Shown: positions 8,417-16,944 of the stretch, piece by piece | Layout of the letters: every line of letters begins with the position of its first letter | Numbering within the stretch: the stretch's first letter is position 1 | Assembly (NCBI GenBank): GCA_902513955.1 | Contig: CABXOW010000001.1 | Span: forward strand, 108,278-142,109 | DNA length: 33,832 bases | Origin: an uncultured Pelagibacteraceae bacterium | Lineage (GTDB): Bacteria; Pseudomonadota; Alphaproteobacteria; Pelagibacterales; Pelagibacteraceae | Direction of reading: 5' to 3' | The notes under the pieces: model-generated | Database searches by the model: none | What the model saw: the letters and a program-made list of their open reading frames with translations, nothing else | What the model was told of the DNA's origin: nothing | Position numbers and translations under genes: made by a program

Positions 8417-9754
8417 ATGTTTAAAAAAATCTTAATTGCAAACCGTGGGGAAATTGCAGTTAGAATTATTAGAGCTTGTAAAGAATGGGGAATTCTAACT
8501 GTGGCTGTTCATTCTGATGTTGATAGAGAAAGTATGCATGTTAGAATGGCAGATGAAAGTGTTTGTATAGGATCTCACCAACCTGCAAACAGCTATTTAA
8601 ATATTCCAAATTTAATGTCGGCAATAGAACTTACTAATGCTGACGCTGTACATCCTGGTTATGGATTTTTATCTGAAAATGCTAGTTTTGCTAAAATTCT
8701 TGAGGAAAATAAAATAAGTTTCATAGGTGCATCATCTAAACATATAGAAATGATGGGAGATAAGATACAAGCAAAGAGAATTGCTAAAGAGAATGGTTTA
8801 CCAGTAATTGAAGGTTCTGAAGGTGGTGTTACTGATATAGCTCAAGCTAAAGAACTTTGTAAAAAAATTGGATTTCCTGTCTTAATTAAAGCATCAGGTG
8901 GTGGTGGTGGAAAAGGTATGAAAATTGTTTACAAAGACGAGGAATTTGAAACCTTATTTTCTACTGCAAAATCAGAAGCACAAAAATACTTTGGCAATGA
9001 TGAAGTTTATATTGAGAAGTTTTTTCAAAATCCAAGACATATAGAAGTTCAAATCTTAGCAGGTAAAAATAATGTTGTGCACCTTCATGAAAGAGATTGC
9101 TCTGTTCAAAGAAGACACCAAAAATTAATTGAAGAAACACCAAGCCCAATTCTTAATGATGATATCAGAAAAGATTTATTTGAAAAAACAGTGAATATGG
9201 TTGCAAAAATTGGCTATATGGGAGCTGGAACAGTAGAATTTATTTATGAAAGTGGAAAATTTTATTTTCTAGAAATGAATACGAGAGTACAAGTTGAACA
9301 TCCTGTAACAGAAATGGTAACCGGTGTTGACATTATTAAGGAACAAATATGGATCGCTTTTTCTGGAGAAACAGCTTTAAAACAGAGTGAAATAAACCCA
9401 AGAGGTCATGCAATTGAGTGTAGAATAAATGCAGAAGATGCAAGTAAAAATTTTCAACCATCGCCTGGAACTATAGGTATGTGTCATCAACCATCAGGTT
9501 TTAGAACAAGAGTAGATGGAGCTATTTTTCAAGGATATAAAGTTACTCCTTATTACGATAGTATGGTCTGTAAACTAATTTGTCATGGAAGAAATAGGAA
9601 AGAGGCAATTCAAAGAATGAATAGGTCGCTAGATGAATTTGTGATAGAGGGGATTACAACAACCATTCCACTGCATAAAAAACTATTAAGTCATAAAAAA
9701 TTTATTAATTCTGACTTTAACGTTAGTTGGTTAGACAAAGATACAATAGTCTAA
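8417..9754 (+). CDS. accC: Biotin carboxylase subunit of acetyl-CoA carboxylase
   Basis: AccC uses ATP and bicarbonate to carboxylate biotin on AccB. The 445-residue length is normal. Visible landmarks are the N-terminal KILIANRGEIAVRIIRACKE, the ATP-grasp glycine loop KASGGGGGKGMKIV, HLHERDCSVQRRHQK, and the active-site region EMNTRVQVEHPVTE, followed by the C-terminal GHAIECRINAEDA domain. The carboxyltransferase subunits accA and accD are not in this window. The stop overlaps the stop of the convergent DUF2155 gene by 4 bp, leaving no room for a separate terminator. Confidence 0.97.
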   Translation: MFKKILIANRGEIAVRIIRACKEWGILTVAVHSDVDRESMHVRMADESVCIGSHQPANSYLNIPNLMSAIELTNADAVHPGYGFLSENASFAKILEENKISFIGASSKHIEMMGDKIQAKRIAKENGLPVIEGSEGGVTDIAQAKELCKKIGFPVLIKASGGGGGKGMKIVYKDEEFETLFSTAKSEAQKYFGNDEVYIEKFFQNPRHIEVQILAGKNNVVHLHERDCSVQRRHQKLIEETPSPILNDDIRKDLFEKTVNMVAKIGYMGAGTVEFIYESGKFYFLEMNTRVQVEHPVTEMVTGVDIIKEQIWIAFSGETALKQSEINPRGHAIECRINAEDASKNFQPSPGTIGMCHQPSGFRTRVDGAIFQGYKVTPYYDSMVCKLICHGRNRKEAIQRMNRSLDEFVIEGITTTIPLHKKLLSHKKFINSDFNVSWLDKDTIV

Positions 9755-10158
9755 TAACATTTTATAAGCCAAACATCATACACAGGATGATCAAATGGAG
9801 TTATCGATGGACTTGATGAAAACATCCATCCATTAAATACGAAAACCTCATTATTATTTTCATCAGTTAAATCTTTGACTTGTATATAAGCTGTAATTTC
9901 TGGATTATCATCAAATTCTGAATTTTTACATTTTAAACTTTTTATAGAAAGGTCTTTAAAAGTAATTAATTCCCCATTTTTTATTTTTACTAAAGTATTT
10001 TTCGAACTAATCTTATCTAAAATTTTTAAATCTGTAAAAGTTCCTTCTGTATTATCTTTTGCTACTGAAATATTTATTGAAAAAAAATTAACTAGAAAAA
10101 TAAAAAGAAAAAAATTAAATTTATTGTTTCCAGCTAGAATATTTTTTTTTAATTCCAT
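9751..10158 (-). CDS. DUF2155 family secreted protein
   Basis: The 135-residue protein has a likely signal peptide (about 1-33: Lys-rich start, hydrophobic FFLFIFLVNFF, cleavage near SVA-KD). The mature region matches what I know of DUF2155 in alphaproteobacteria: LKILDKISSKN, then LKCKNS, AYIQVKDL and the well-conserved VFNGWMFSSSPSITPFDHP ending in YDVWLIKC. Two cysteines (in LKCKNS and the final KCY) could pair in the periplasm. The function is unknown. Its 5' end overlaps the NDUFA12-family gene by 38 bp in another frame, so part of the signal peptide is encoded over that gene's 3' end. The same gene pair beside accC is a recurrent alphaproteobacterial arrangement as I recall it. Confidence 0.85.
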   Translation of the reverse strand: MELKKNILAGNNKFNFFLFIFLVNFFSINISVAKDNTEGTFTDLKILDKISSKNTLVKIKNGELITFKDLSIKSLKCKNSEFDDNPEITAYIQVKDLTDENNNEVFVFNGWMFSSSPSITPFDHPVYDVWLIKCY

Positions 10159-10480
10159 CTTTATCTTTATTGGGATAATAAGCCTTTTCTGTACCAGTTA
10201 AATTAGATTGGTGAGGTTTTTGCCATTCATATTTTTCAAGTTTGTGGGTTTTTTCTATTTTATTAGGCATAAAATGCATCCACGAATACCACTCAACTGG
10301 TATTTTAGATGCATCAATAGTATTGACGTAAATAACCCATCTTTTTCCACTTTTACTCTCATAATATTTATTACCAAGCTCGTCATTACCAACTAATTTT
10401 CCAAAAAAAATTGTTTTTAATCTAGTGCCAAATGTATCTTGATACCACCATGTGAAAATTTTTTTAAAAAGTGTCAACAT
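10121..10480 (-). CDS. NDUFA12 (B17.2)-family protein
   Basis: The 119-residue protein resembles the NDUFA12 accessory subunit of respiratory complex I: WWYQDTFGTRLKTIFFGKLV, GNKYYESKSGKRWVIY, then PVEWYSWMHFMP and KYEWQKPHQSNLTGT. In mitochondria this subunit belongs to NADH:ubiquinone oxidoreductase, and alphaproteobacterial homologues are known. The gene is not beside a nuo operon here. It overlaps the downstream DUF2155 gene by 38 bp and is divergent from the TSCPD gene across 114 bp. Confidence 0.9.
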   Translation of the reverse strand: MLTLFKKIFTWWYQDTFGTRLKTIFFGKLVGNDELGNKYYESKSGKRWVIYVNTIDASKIPVEWYSWMHFMPNKIEKTHKLEKYEWQKPHQSNLTGTEKAYYPNKDKDGIKKKYSSWKQ

Positions 10481-10594
10481 AAAATATTTTTTTTATTCAA
10501 TTATAAATTGTAAAATTTAAATTAGACTAAAATATGAATTTGTATATAAATAAATTGTCTGACCCAAGATACAAAAAATTTAAAAAGAGGAAAA
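10481..10594. promoter_or_regulatory. Divergent intergenic region, NDUFA12-like and TSCPD genes
   Basis: This is the largest spacer in the window (114 bp) and is almost entirely A and T. TATAAA-like hexamers are present near 10543-10550, but no -35 element stands out, so I mark the region rather than a promoter. A good ribosome-binding site, AGAGG at 10586-10590, lies 4 bp before the ATG at 10595. Confidence 0.35.
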
Positions 10595-11419
10595 ATGGCA
10601 AAATATTTAGTTGAGACTTACTACACGTGTACTTTTAAAGTTAATCATTACCTAGATGATATTAATGAAAAAGAGTTAAAAAACCTTGAAAAAAGAGATG
10701 ATGGAAAATTTGAGGTTTTGAATGTAAAACTTGATAATCGTAAAACCAAAAGTCTTGATCCTAACAACAATAAAGTTATTGAAAGTAAGAAAGTCGAAGT
10801 AGTTTCTGAGACAAACCAAACAATATCACAAAATAAAGAAAACATTATTTCAAACTTTAATAAATCCTCTGAGAGGGGTGGTAAAAGGTTTGGAATGCCT
10901 GATAGAAGAAAAGGTTACATCCAAAAAGCAACTATTGGGGACCATAAAGTTTATTTACATACTGGCGAATATGAAGATGGTAAGATAGGTGAAATTTTTA
11001 TTGATACTAGTAAAGAAGGAGAATTAGTTAAAGCTCTAATGAATAATTTTGCTATCGCTGTCTCCTTGGGACTACAATATGGTGTTCCTCTAGACGAATT
11101 CATAAGTGCTTTTGTTGGTACAAAGTTTGAACCGTCTGGAAAAGTACAAGGTAATGATAGAATACTAAGTGCAAGTTCGATACTAGATTATATTTTTAGA
11201 GAATTAGCTATATCTTATCAAAATAGAGAAGATCTAGCACATACACCTTCTATTGGAGGCAATGAACCTGCTTCAAATGAAGAGGCACAATCTGAAGACC
11301 AAAACCAATTGTTAAAAATTGTAAAAGATATAACAAGTAAAGGTTTTGTGAGAAATAATTATAAAAAAAATCTTGTAGATCTTTCAGATATTAAAATAAG
11401 TTTAAAAGGTAAAAAATAG
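10595..11419 (+). CDS. Free-standing TSCPD-type homologue of the B12-dependent ribonucleotide reductase C terminus
   Basis: The 274-residue protein has a conserved N-terminal block ([38 protein letters not shown]-like, 7-52), a variable polar linker (about 55-98), then a strongly conserved domain (101-208). That domain includes [40 protein letters not shown], and [13 protein letters not shown]. It matches what I know of the C-terminal region of adenosylcobalamin-dependent NrdJ and of split NrdJb proteins. No catalytic barrel is present, and the CxxC redox pairs at the end of full NrdJ are missing; the only cysteine is C12. It probably has a regulatory or nucleic-acid-related role rather than catalysis, but that is inference. 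Its stop lies 2 bp from the convergent aspS stop. Confidence 0.8.
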   Translation: MAKYLVETYYTCTFKVNHYLDDINEKELKNLEKRDDGKFEVLNVKLDNRKTKSLDPNNNKVIESKKVEVVSETNQTISQNKENIISNFNKSSERGGKRFGMPDRRKGYIQKATIGDHKVYLHTGEYEDGKIGEIFIDTSKEGELVKALMNNFAIAVSLGLQYGVPLDEFISAFVGTKFEPSGKVQGNDRILSASSILDYIFRELAISYQNREDLAHTPSIGGNEPASNEEAQSEDQNQLLKIVKDITSKGFVRNNYKKNLVDLSDIKISLKGKK

Positions 11420-11421
11420 TT

Positions 11422-13206
11422 TTATTTTTTATTTTTTATAGCAATACCAAGCTCTTTTAATTGCTCTGCATTTACATTAGATGGAGCTTTCATCATTAAG
11501 TCTTGTGCATTTTGATTCATTGGAAACATAGTTACTTCTCTAATATTTTTTTCATTTGCTAATAACATTGCAATCCTATCAATACCAGGAGCGATTCCTC
11601 CGTGAGGTGGAGCTCCATAACTTAGTGCGTTGATCATTCCACTAAATTTTTCATCTACTTGTTTCTTGTCATAGCCTGCTATTGAAAAAAGTTTATACAT
11701 AAGTTCTGGCTTATGATTCCTTATTGCTCCCGATGAAAGTTCAATACCATTGCAAACTATATCGTACTGATAAGCTAATATATCTAAGGGTTTTTCAAAA
11801 TCTTTTTCGTCTAATTTTCCCTGTGGCATAGAAAAAGGATTATGACTAAATTGAATTTTATTAGTTAATTCATCTTTTTCAAACATTGGATAATCAACAA
11901 TCCAACAAAATGCAAAAACATCATCATCGATTAAATCTAAATCTTTTGCTATTTTATCTCTAGCAAGCGAAGTAATTTTTTCTAAATCATTTTGTTTTCC
12001 ACACGCCATAAAAATACTATCTCCTACCTCTGAGTTAGTTTTTTTCATAATTTCTTCCAAGGATTCTTTGGGAAAAAACTTTCCAATAGGTCCTTTCGCT
12101 GAAAGTTGACCCTCTTTTTCAAAAGTAAAATATGCTAATCCTGAGGCACCTTGTTCTTTGGCCCATTTATCAATATTATCAAAAAAGCTTCTGGGTTTAT
12201 CTTTTGTATTTTTAGTTGAAATGCATCTGACTTTTGAACCAGATTTTACAAGTTTTTTAAAAATCTCAAATGAAACATCCTCTCTTGTAAATATTTCTGT
12301 AATATCATTTATAAACAATGGGTTTCTTAAATCAGGCTTGTCACTTCCATAATTTAACATTGCATCAGCATATGAAATTTTTGGGAATTTATCGTACATT
12401 AGTTTTTTATGTGAGAATTTTTTAAAAGTATTAACCATTAAAGTTTCAACAACGTTAAAAACATCTTCTTGCTCTACAAATGACATCTCTATATCAAGCT
12501 GATAAAATTCTCCTGGACTTCTGTCGGCTCTAGCATCTTCATCTCTAAAACATGGAGCAATTTGAAAATATTTATCAAAACCAGAGATCATTATTAATTG
12601 CTTAAATTGTTGAGGTGCTTGTGGTAATGCATAAAATTTTCCAGGATTTAATCTGCTTGGAACTAAAAAATCTCTTGCGCCCTCTGGGCTAGAAGATGTT
12701 AATATTGGAGTTTGAAACTCTAAAAAACCAAGTTTAGTCATTTCATTTCTAATATGTGAAATCACTTTTGATCTTAAGATTATATTTTCATGAATTTTTT
12801 TTCTTCTTAAATCTAAAAATCTATATTTTAATCTAATTTCTTCAGCATATTCTTGATCACTAAAAACAGGCATGGGTAACTCTTTACAAGTTCCTAGTAT
12901 TTCAAATTCACTTATAACAACTTCAATCTCACCTGTTTCAATATCTTTATTAATTGTCTCATCAGAACGATTAACAACTTTTCCATTAATTTTTATGACT
13001 GTTTCAAGTTGAGTTTTTTCTAACTCTAAAAAATTTTTATTTTCTTTATCTATTATACATTGAGTAATTCCATAATTATCTCTTAGATCAATAAATAATA
13101 GGTTGCCATGATCTCTTTTTTTATTAATCCATCCAGATATAGAAATATTTTTATCTAAATCTTCCTTTCTTAGTTCGTTACAATTATGTGTTCTATATTT
13201 ATTCAA
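11422..13206 (-). CDS. aspS: Aspartyl-tRNA synthetase (probably non-discriminating)
   Basis: The 594-residue bacterial-type AspRS charges tRNA-Asp. It has an OB-fold anticodon-binding domain (about 1-105), the class II core with motif 2 (APCFRDEDARADRSPGEFYQLD) split around a GAD-type insertion, and motif 3 (GGIAPGIDRIAMLL) near the C terminus. The start is TTG at 13206, immediately after the hda TAG; no ATG precedes conserved sequence, so TTG is the only sensible start. H33 in KKRDHGNLLF falls where E. coli has Leu and dual-specificity enzymes have His. This suggests it may also charge tRNA-Asn, with amidation by GatCAB. Confidence 0.96.
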   Translation of the reverse strand: MNKYRTHNCNELRKEDLDKNISISGWINKKRDHGNLLFIDLRDNYGITQCIIDKENKNFLELEKTQLETVIKINGKVVNRSDETINKDIETGEIEVVISEFEILGTCKELPMPVFSDQEYAEEIRLKYRFLDLRRKKIHENIILRSKVISHIRNEMTKLGFLEFQTPILTSSSPEGARDFLVPSRLNPGKFYALPQAPQQFKQLIMISGFDKYFQIAPCFRDEDARADRSPGEFYQLDIEMSFVEQEDVFNVVETLMVNTFKKFSHKKLMYDKFPKISYADAMLNYGSDKPDLRNPLFINDITEIFTREDVSFEIFKKLVKSGSKVRCISTKNTKDKPRSFFDNIDKWAKEQGASGLAYFTFEKEGQLSAKGPIGKFFPKESLEEIMKKTNSEVGDSIFMACGKQNDLEKITSLARDKIAKDLDLIDDDVFAFCWIVDYPMFEKDELTNKIQFSHNPFSMPQGKLDEKDFEKPLDILAYQYDIVCNGIELSSGAIRNHKPELMYKLFSIAGYDKKQVDEKFSGMINALSYGAPPHGGIAPGIDRIAMLLANEKNIREVTMFPMNQNAQDLMMKAPSNVNAEQLKELGIAIKNKK

Positions 13207-13869
13207 CTATTCTCCTAAGGCTTCTTTTATAATTTTAAAATCGATTGGCTTTTTTCTTTTTAAACTAATTTTGTCGATTTTATATATGAAATCAAAAATT
13301 TTGCCATACGATCTATCAATTCTTTTAATAATAAAATGTACTAGTTTTTTATCTATAGATATTTGGCGATCTGATAAGTTTTTTAATATAAGAGCAAACA
13401 AAAGGTCATCTCCAGGTTTTTCTATATTACATAATAAAAAATTTTTAGATCTTGAGTTTAAATCATTTAATTTAAAGGTGTGGTCTACAATTGGGATTTT
13501 TGAAGTTAAAATTAAATATTTGTTATCCTGATCAACAATATTTAATAATGTAAAAAATAAACTTTCATCAATTCTATCATTAAAATTTTCAATAATTATA
13601 TTTTCAAAAATCTTAACTTTTTCTAAAAAATCATTGTTTATATCATCGGCTGCTATCTTAATTCCTTTAAACTTATGTAAAAAAATATTTACTAAATGTG
13701 TTTTTCCTGAAAACTTTTCTCCAATTAAATTTACAAAATTCTTCTCCCACTTAGGCCAACTATTTAATAGTTTAAATGCAAATTCATTACTATGTGAAAC
13801 ATAAAAATCTTGATCTTTAAAATTTTGATCATGATCAAAATTCAAGATTAATTGATTTAGATCATTCAT
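13207..13869 (-). CDS. hdaA: DnaA-related regulator of replication initiation (Hda/HdaA-like)
   Basis: Hda proteins bind the sliding clamp and stimulate ATP hydrolysis by DnaA to prevent re-initiation. Near the N terminus QLILNF fits the clamp-binding consensus QLxLxF. A Walker A motif follows (GEKFSGKTHL). The Walker B position reads IIIENFND, with Glu where Asp is usual, and the C-terminal region resembles the AAA+ lid (SDRQISIDKKLVHFIIKRI). I place the start at the ATG whose ATGA overlaps the DUF2066 stop; an ATG 12 bp upstream (13881) is possible and gives 224 residues. It is followed without a gap by aspS. Similar hda, DUF2066 and purMN neighbourhoods are known in proteobacteria. Confidence 0.85.
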   Translation of the reverse strand: MNDLNQLILNFDHDQNFKDQDFYVSHSNEFAFKLLNSWPKWEKNFVNLIGEKFSGKTHLVNIFLHKFKGIKIAADDINNDFLEKVKIFENIIIENFNDRIDESLFFTLLNIVDQDNKYLILTSKIPIVDHTFKLNDLNSRSKNFLLCNIEKPGDDLLFALILKNLSDRQISIDKKLVHFIIKRIDRSYGKIFDFIYKIDKISLKRKKPIDFKIIKEALGE

Positions 13870-14945
13870 TTCAAAGCCCATATCTGATTTTGAATATCAA
13901 ATTCATACTTTTTATCTTTCATAATTTTAAGAAAATGGTCTGGGGATCCATTAAAAATAATTTTATAAAAATTATCATTGTTATTGAATTTATAAATATA
14001 AAAATCATATATTAAATCCATATTATTTAGTATTTCTTCAAATTTTGAAATTTCTAAATTATCAGTGTTACTTATTGAGATTGTTAATAGTAATTTAACT
14101 GATGTATTAATTTCATTTTTATTTTTCCAATAATTTTCATATAATTCTTTTAATCTTTCAATTAGTTTATCTGCCTCTTGATAATTATCTATATTAAGAT
14201 TTGAAAAATTTTCATTTTTGAGATCTTCTTTTTGATTAATATTTATTTTATTTAAAACTTTAATATCATTATTATCTTTAAAGATTATTGATATGATGTA
14301 TTCATCAAGATTATATTTTTGAATAATTTTCTTAAAATTAAAACTTTCTATATTTTTTATGTTTTTTTTTATTAAATTAAAATCTTCGAGATCTTCAGTG
14401 GGTAAAATATAATTCAGTAAATGATACTTTTGAGTATAAGAATTCCAATTATTAAAAATATAGCTCTCAGAAAAAATTAAAATTTCTTCTTTATTTTTTT
14501 CTACAATTATTGGTAGAAAAAAAATATTTTTTTTAATAGGTAAAGATGGAAAAATATTTTTTTTCTCCATAAGATTTAGTATTTTTTTTTTATTAAAAGA
14601 TACATTTAAAGATAAATAATAAATCTCATTAATAAATTTTTCTTCTTTTATAGAAAAAGTTTCAATCATGCCTTTAACTTGACTAAGAGATATTTTGCCA
14701 AGTTTTTTTTGATCTTTAGTTTGTACAATGGATAAAATTAGCCTATCAAAAGCTTGGGAAAAGCCTTCTTCAATTATCTTATTTTTATCAAAATTAATCT
14801 CAAATGGAGTGGATATTTCAATGTCGTTAATAGAGAAAGTTTTGGCTTGAATATTTTCTGTGGAAAAAAAAATATTTAACAAAGCAAGAAAGCAAAAAAG
14901 AATATATAATCTTTTATAATTAAAAAGTTTAATATTAAATCTCAT
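13866..14945 (-). CDS. DUF2066 family secreted protein
   Basis: The 359-residue protein starts with a signal peptide (basic start, hydrophobic LYILFCFLALLNIFF, Ala-Lys at about 34-35). The early mature region has the DUF2066 look: an N-terminal strand, then EGFSQAFDRLILSIV and a motif around SLSQVKGMIETFSIKEEKF, followed by YYLSLNVSFNKKKIL. The rest is Asn/Lys/Ile-rich and poorly conserved. The function of the family is unknown; a periplasmic location is likely. It overlaps hda by 4 bp and is divergent from purM by only 11 bp, which matches the purM/DUF2066/hda association seen in other proteobacteria. Confidence 0.8.
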   Translation of the reverse strand: MRFNIKLFNYKRLYILFCFLALLNIFFSTENIQAKTFSINDIEISTPFEINFDKNKIIEEGFSQAFDRLILSIVQTKDQKKLGKISLSQVKGMIETFSIKEEKFINEIYYLSLNVSFNKKKILNLMEKKNIFPSLPIKKNIFFLPIIVEKNKEEILIFSESYIFNNWNSYTQKYHLLNYILPTEDLEDFNLIKKNIKNIESFNFKKIIQKYNLDEYIISIIFKDNNDIKVLNKININQKEDLKNENFSNLNIDNYQEADKLIERLKELYENYWKNKNEINTSVKLLLTISISNTDNLEISKFEEILNNMDLIYDFYIYKFNNNDNFYKIIFNGSPDHFLKIMKDKKYEFDIQNQIWALK

Positions 14946-14956
14946 AAAACATATTA

Positions 14957-15988
14957 ATGAATAATAAATTAATTACCTATAAAAAAAGTGGAGTTAATAT
15001 AAAAACGGCAGATAAATTTGTTAATTTCATTTCATCTGTTTCATCAAAAAAAAAAGGCAAAAAAAAGTTTTCGAATATTGGTGGTTTTGGTTCTATATCA
15101 GATATTCCAAATCAAATAAAACAACCCAAAATTGTTGCCTGTACTGATGGAGTTGGCACAAAAGTAGAAATCGCAAATACGCTTAATAAGTATGACACTA
15201 TTGGAATTGATCTTGTTGCAATGAGTGTAAATGATTTAATTGTTCAGGGTGCTAAACCTCTACTATTTCTTGATTACATTTCCATAAACAAAATTCATTT
15301 AAAAAAATTAAAATCGATCATTAAAGGTATCGTAAAAGGATGCAGATTGTCTAATTGTGAACTAGTTGGTGGAGAAACAGCTGAAATGCCTGACACATAT
15401 GAGAAAGGTAAATTTGATATTGCAGGTTTTGCGGTTGGAATTGTTGGTAAAAATAAAATTTTAAGTAAAAATAAAATTAAAAATAATGATTTAATTTTAG
15501 CTATTCCTTCAAGTGGTCTACATTCTAATGGATATTCTTTAGTACGTTATCTTCTTAAACAAAAAAAAATAGATATTAAAAAAAATAATTTTTTAAAAAA
15601 TGAGTTAATCAAACCAACCAAAATTTATGTAAGTGAAGTTTTAAAATTGATAGATAAAGATTTAATTAATGGATGTGCAAACATTACAGGTGGTGGTTTA
15701 GCTGATAATATTAAAAGAGTGATTCCAGATAATTTGTCAGCTGAAATAAATTTAGACCAAATCAAAACATCTAAAATTTTCAAATGGCTTCATAAAAAAG
15801 GTATATCAGATAAAGAGATGCTTAAAACTTTCAACTGTGGTGTTGGCTTTTGTTTAATAATTAACCCAAAAAAATTAAATAAAATTAAAGGATATTTTTC
15901 AAATAATTTTAAACCGTATGTTATAGGAAAAATTAATAAAAATTTTAAAGAAAAAGTTAAACTAAATGGCTCCGTTAACTGGATCTAA
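14957..15988 (+). CDS. purM: Phosphoribosylformylglycinamidine cyclo-ligase
   Basis: PurM makes aminoimidazole ribonucleotide, the fifth step of de novo purine synthesis. The 343-residue protein shows the family motifs FSNIGGFGSISD near the N terminus, VACTDGVGTKVEIAN, GIDLVAMSVNDLIVQGAKPLLFLDYI, the ELVGGETAEMPDTY loop and IPSSGLHSNGYSLVR. The last residues overlap purN by 23 bp, so the two consecutive pathway genes are co-translated. Its promoter has at most 11 bp of intergenic space and must lie inside the divergent DUF2066 gene. Confidence 0.96.
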   Translation: MNNKLITYKKSGVNIKTADKFVNFISSVSSKKKGKKKFSNIGGFGSISDIPNQIKQPKIVACTDGVGTKVEIANTLNKYDTIGIDLVAMSVNDLIVQGAKPLLFLDYISINKIHLKKLKSIIKGIVKGCRLSNCELVGGETAEMPDTYEKGKFDIAGFAVGIVGKNKILSKNKIKNNDLILAIPSSGLHSNGYSLVRYLLKQKKIDIKKNNFLKNELIKPTKIYVSEVLKLIDKDLINGCANITGGGLADNIKRVIPDNLSAEINLDQIKTSKIFKWLHKKGISDKEMLKTFNCGVGFCLIINPKKLNKIKGYFSNNFKPYVIGKINKNFKEKVKLNGSVNWI

Positions 15989-16544
15989 TAAAATAAAAAC
16001 TGCAGTTTTTATATCTGGAACAGGTAGTAATTTAAAATCTCTTATCAGATTTTCAAAACTTAAAAAATCTCCAATAATCATTAAAATGATTATTTCTAAT
16101 AATTCTAATTCAAAAGGCTTACAATATGCCAAGATTTACAAAATTAAAAAAAAAGTATTTAATTTTAAAAATATTTTATCTGAAAAAAAAGTTACCAATG
16201 AATTAAAAAAAGATAATATTAATTTAATTTGTCTTGCTGGTTTTATGAAAATTTTATCGAAGAGTTTTATTAAGAATTTTAAAGGAAAAATTCTAAACAT
16301 TCATCCCTCACTTCTTCCAAAATATAAAGGATTAAATACTTACGAAAAAGCAATCAAAAATAAAGATAAATATTCAGGATGTACTGTTCACTTTGTAAAT
16401 TCTAGACTTGATTCTGGTAAAATTATTAATCAAAAGAAAGTTAGAATTAACAAATTTGATACTCCTAAAACCTTAGCAAAAAAGATTTTAATCCAAGAGC
16501 ATAAACTCTATCCGGCAGCTATTATGAAGATACTTAGTCTTTAA
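15966..16544 (+). CDS. purN: Phosphoribosylglycinamide formyltransferase
   Basis: PurN transfers a formyl group from 10-formyl-THF to glycinamide ribonucleotide in purine synthesis. The 192-residue protein has the N-terminal ISGTGSNLKSLI loop, LAGFMKILS, and the catalytic NIHPSLLPKYKG (Asn and His) followed by SRLDSGKIINQ with the third catalytic Asp. The ATG used here lies inside purM, 23 bp before its stop. The first few residues (MAPLTGSN) probably have no fixed role. Its stop overlaps ndk by 11 bp. Confidence 0.95.
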   Translation: MAPLTGSNKIKTAVFISGTGSNLKSLIRFSKLKKSPIIIKMIISNNSNSKGLQYAKIYKIKKKVFNFKNILSEKKVTNELKKDNINLICLAGFMKILSKSFIKNFKGKILNIHPSLLPKYKGLNTYEKAIKNKDKYSGCTVHFVNSRLDSGKIINQKKVRINKFDTPKTLAKKILIQEHKLYPAAIMKILSL

Positions 16545-16944
16545 AGAAGAAATCTATTTCAATTTTTGCATTTTCAACACTATCTGATCCATGTACAGAA
16601 TTTTTATCAATAGAAATTCCATATTTTTTTCTAATAGTGCCTTCTTCTGCATCATTTGGATTAGTAGCACCCATTAAATCTCTATTACCTGATACTGCAT
16701 TTTCTCTTTCAAGAATCATAACTACAATTGGTCCAGAAGATAAATAGGCACAAAGATCGTTATAAAATGGTTTTGTCTCATGAACCTTATAAAATTTTTC
16801 AGCTTCTGATTTTTCAATTTGAATTTTTTTTTCTTTTACGATTAAAAACCCTTTATTTTTAAACATTTCCTTTATTTCATTATCTAAACTTCTCTCAACA
16901 GCATCTGGTTTGATAATTGATAATGTTTGTTCGGTATTACTCAT
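16534..16944 (-). CDS. ndk: Nucleoside diphosphate kinase
   Basis: Ndk balances nucleoside triphosphate pools by phosphate transfer through a histidine intermediate. From the ATG at 16944 the protein is 136 residues (MSNTEQTLSIIKPDAVE), a normal length; an ATG 6 bp upstream is also possible. The catalytic His lies in KNSVHGSDS (about residue 118), and GNRDLMGATNP is the family loop. The chosen ATG overlaps the pepA stop by 8 bp. The C terminus IDFFFKD converges on purN with an 11-bp overlap. Confidence 0.95.
   Translation of the reverse strand: MSNTEQTLSIIKPDAVERSLDNEIKEMFKNKGFLIVKEKKIQIEKSEAEKFYKVHETKPFYNDLCAYLSSGPIVVMILERENAVSGNRDLMGATNPNDAEEGTIRKKYGISIDKNSVHGSDSVENAKIEIDFFFKD

Noticed and set aside
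10481-10594. A tRNA or small RNA in the largest gap
   Set aside because: The region is nearly all A/T with no cloverleaf, conserved TTCGA-like loop or GC stem.
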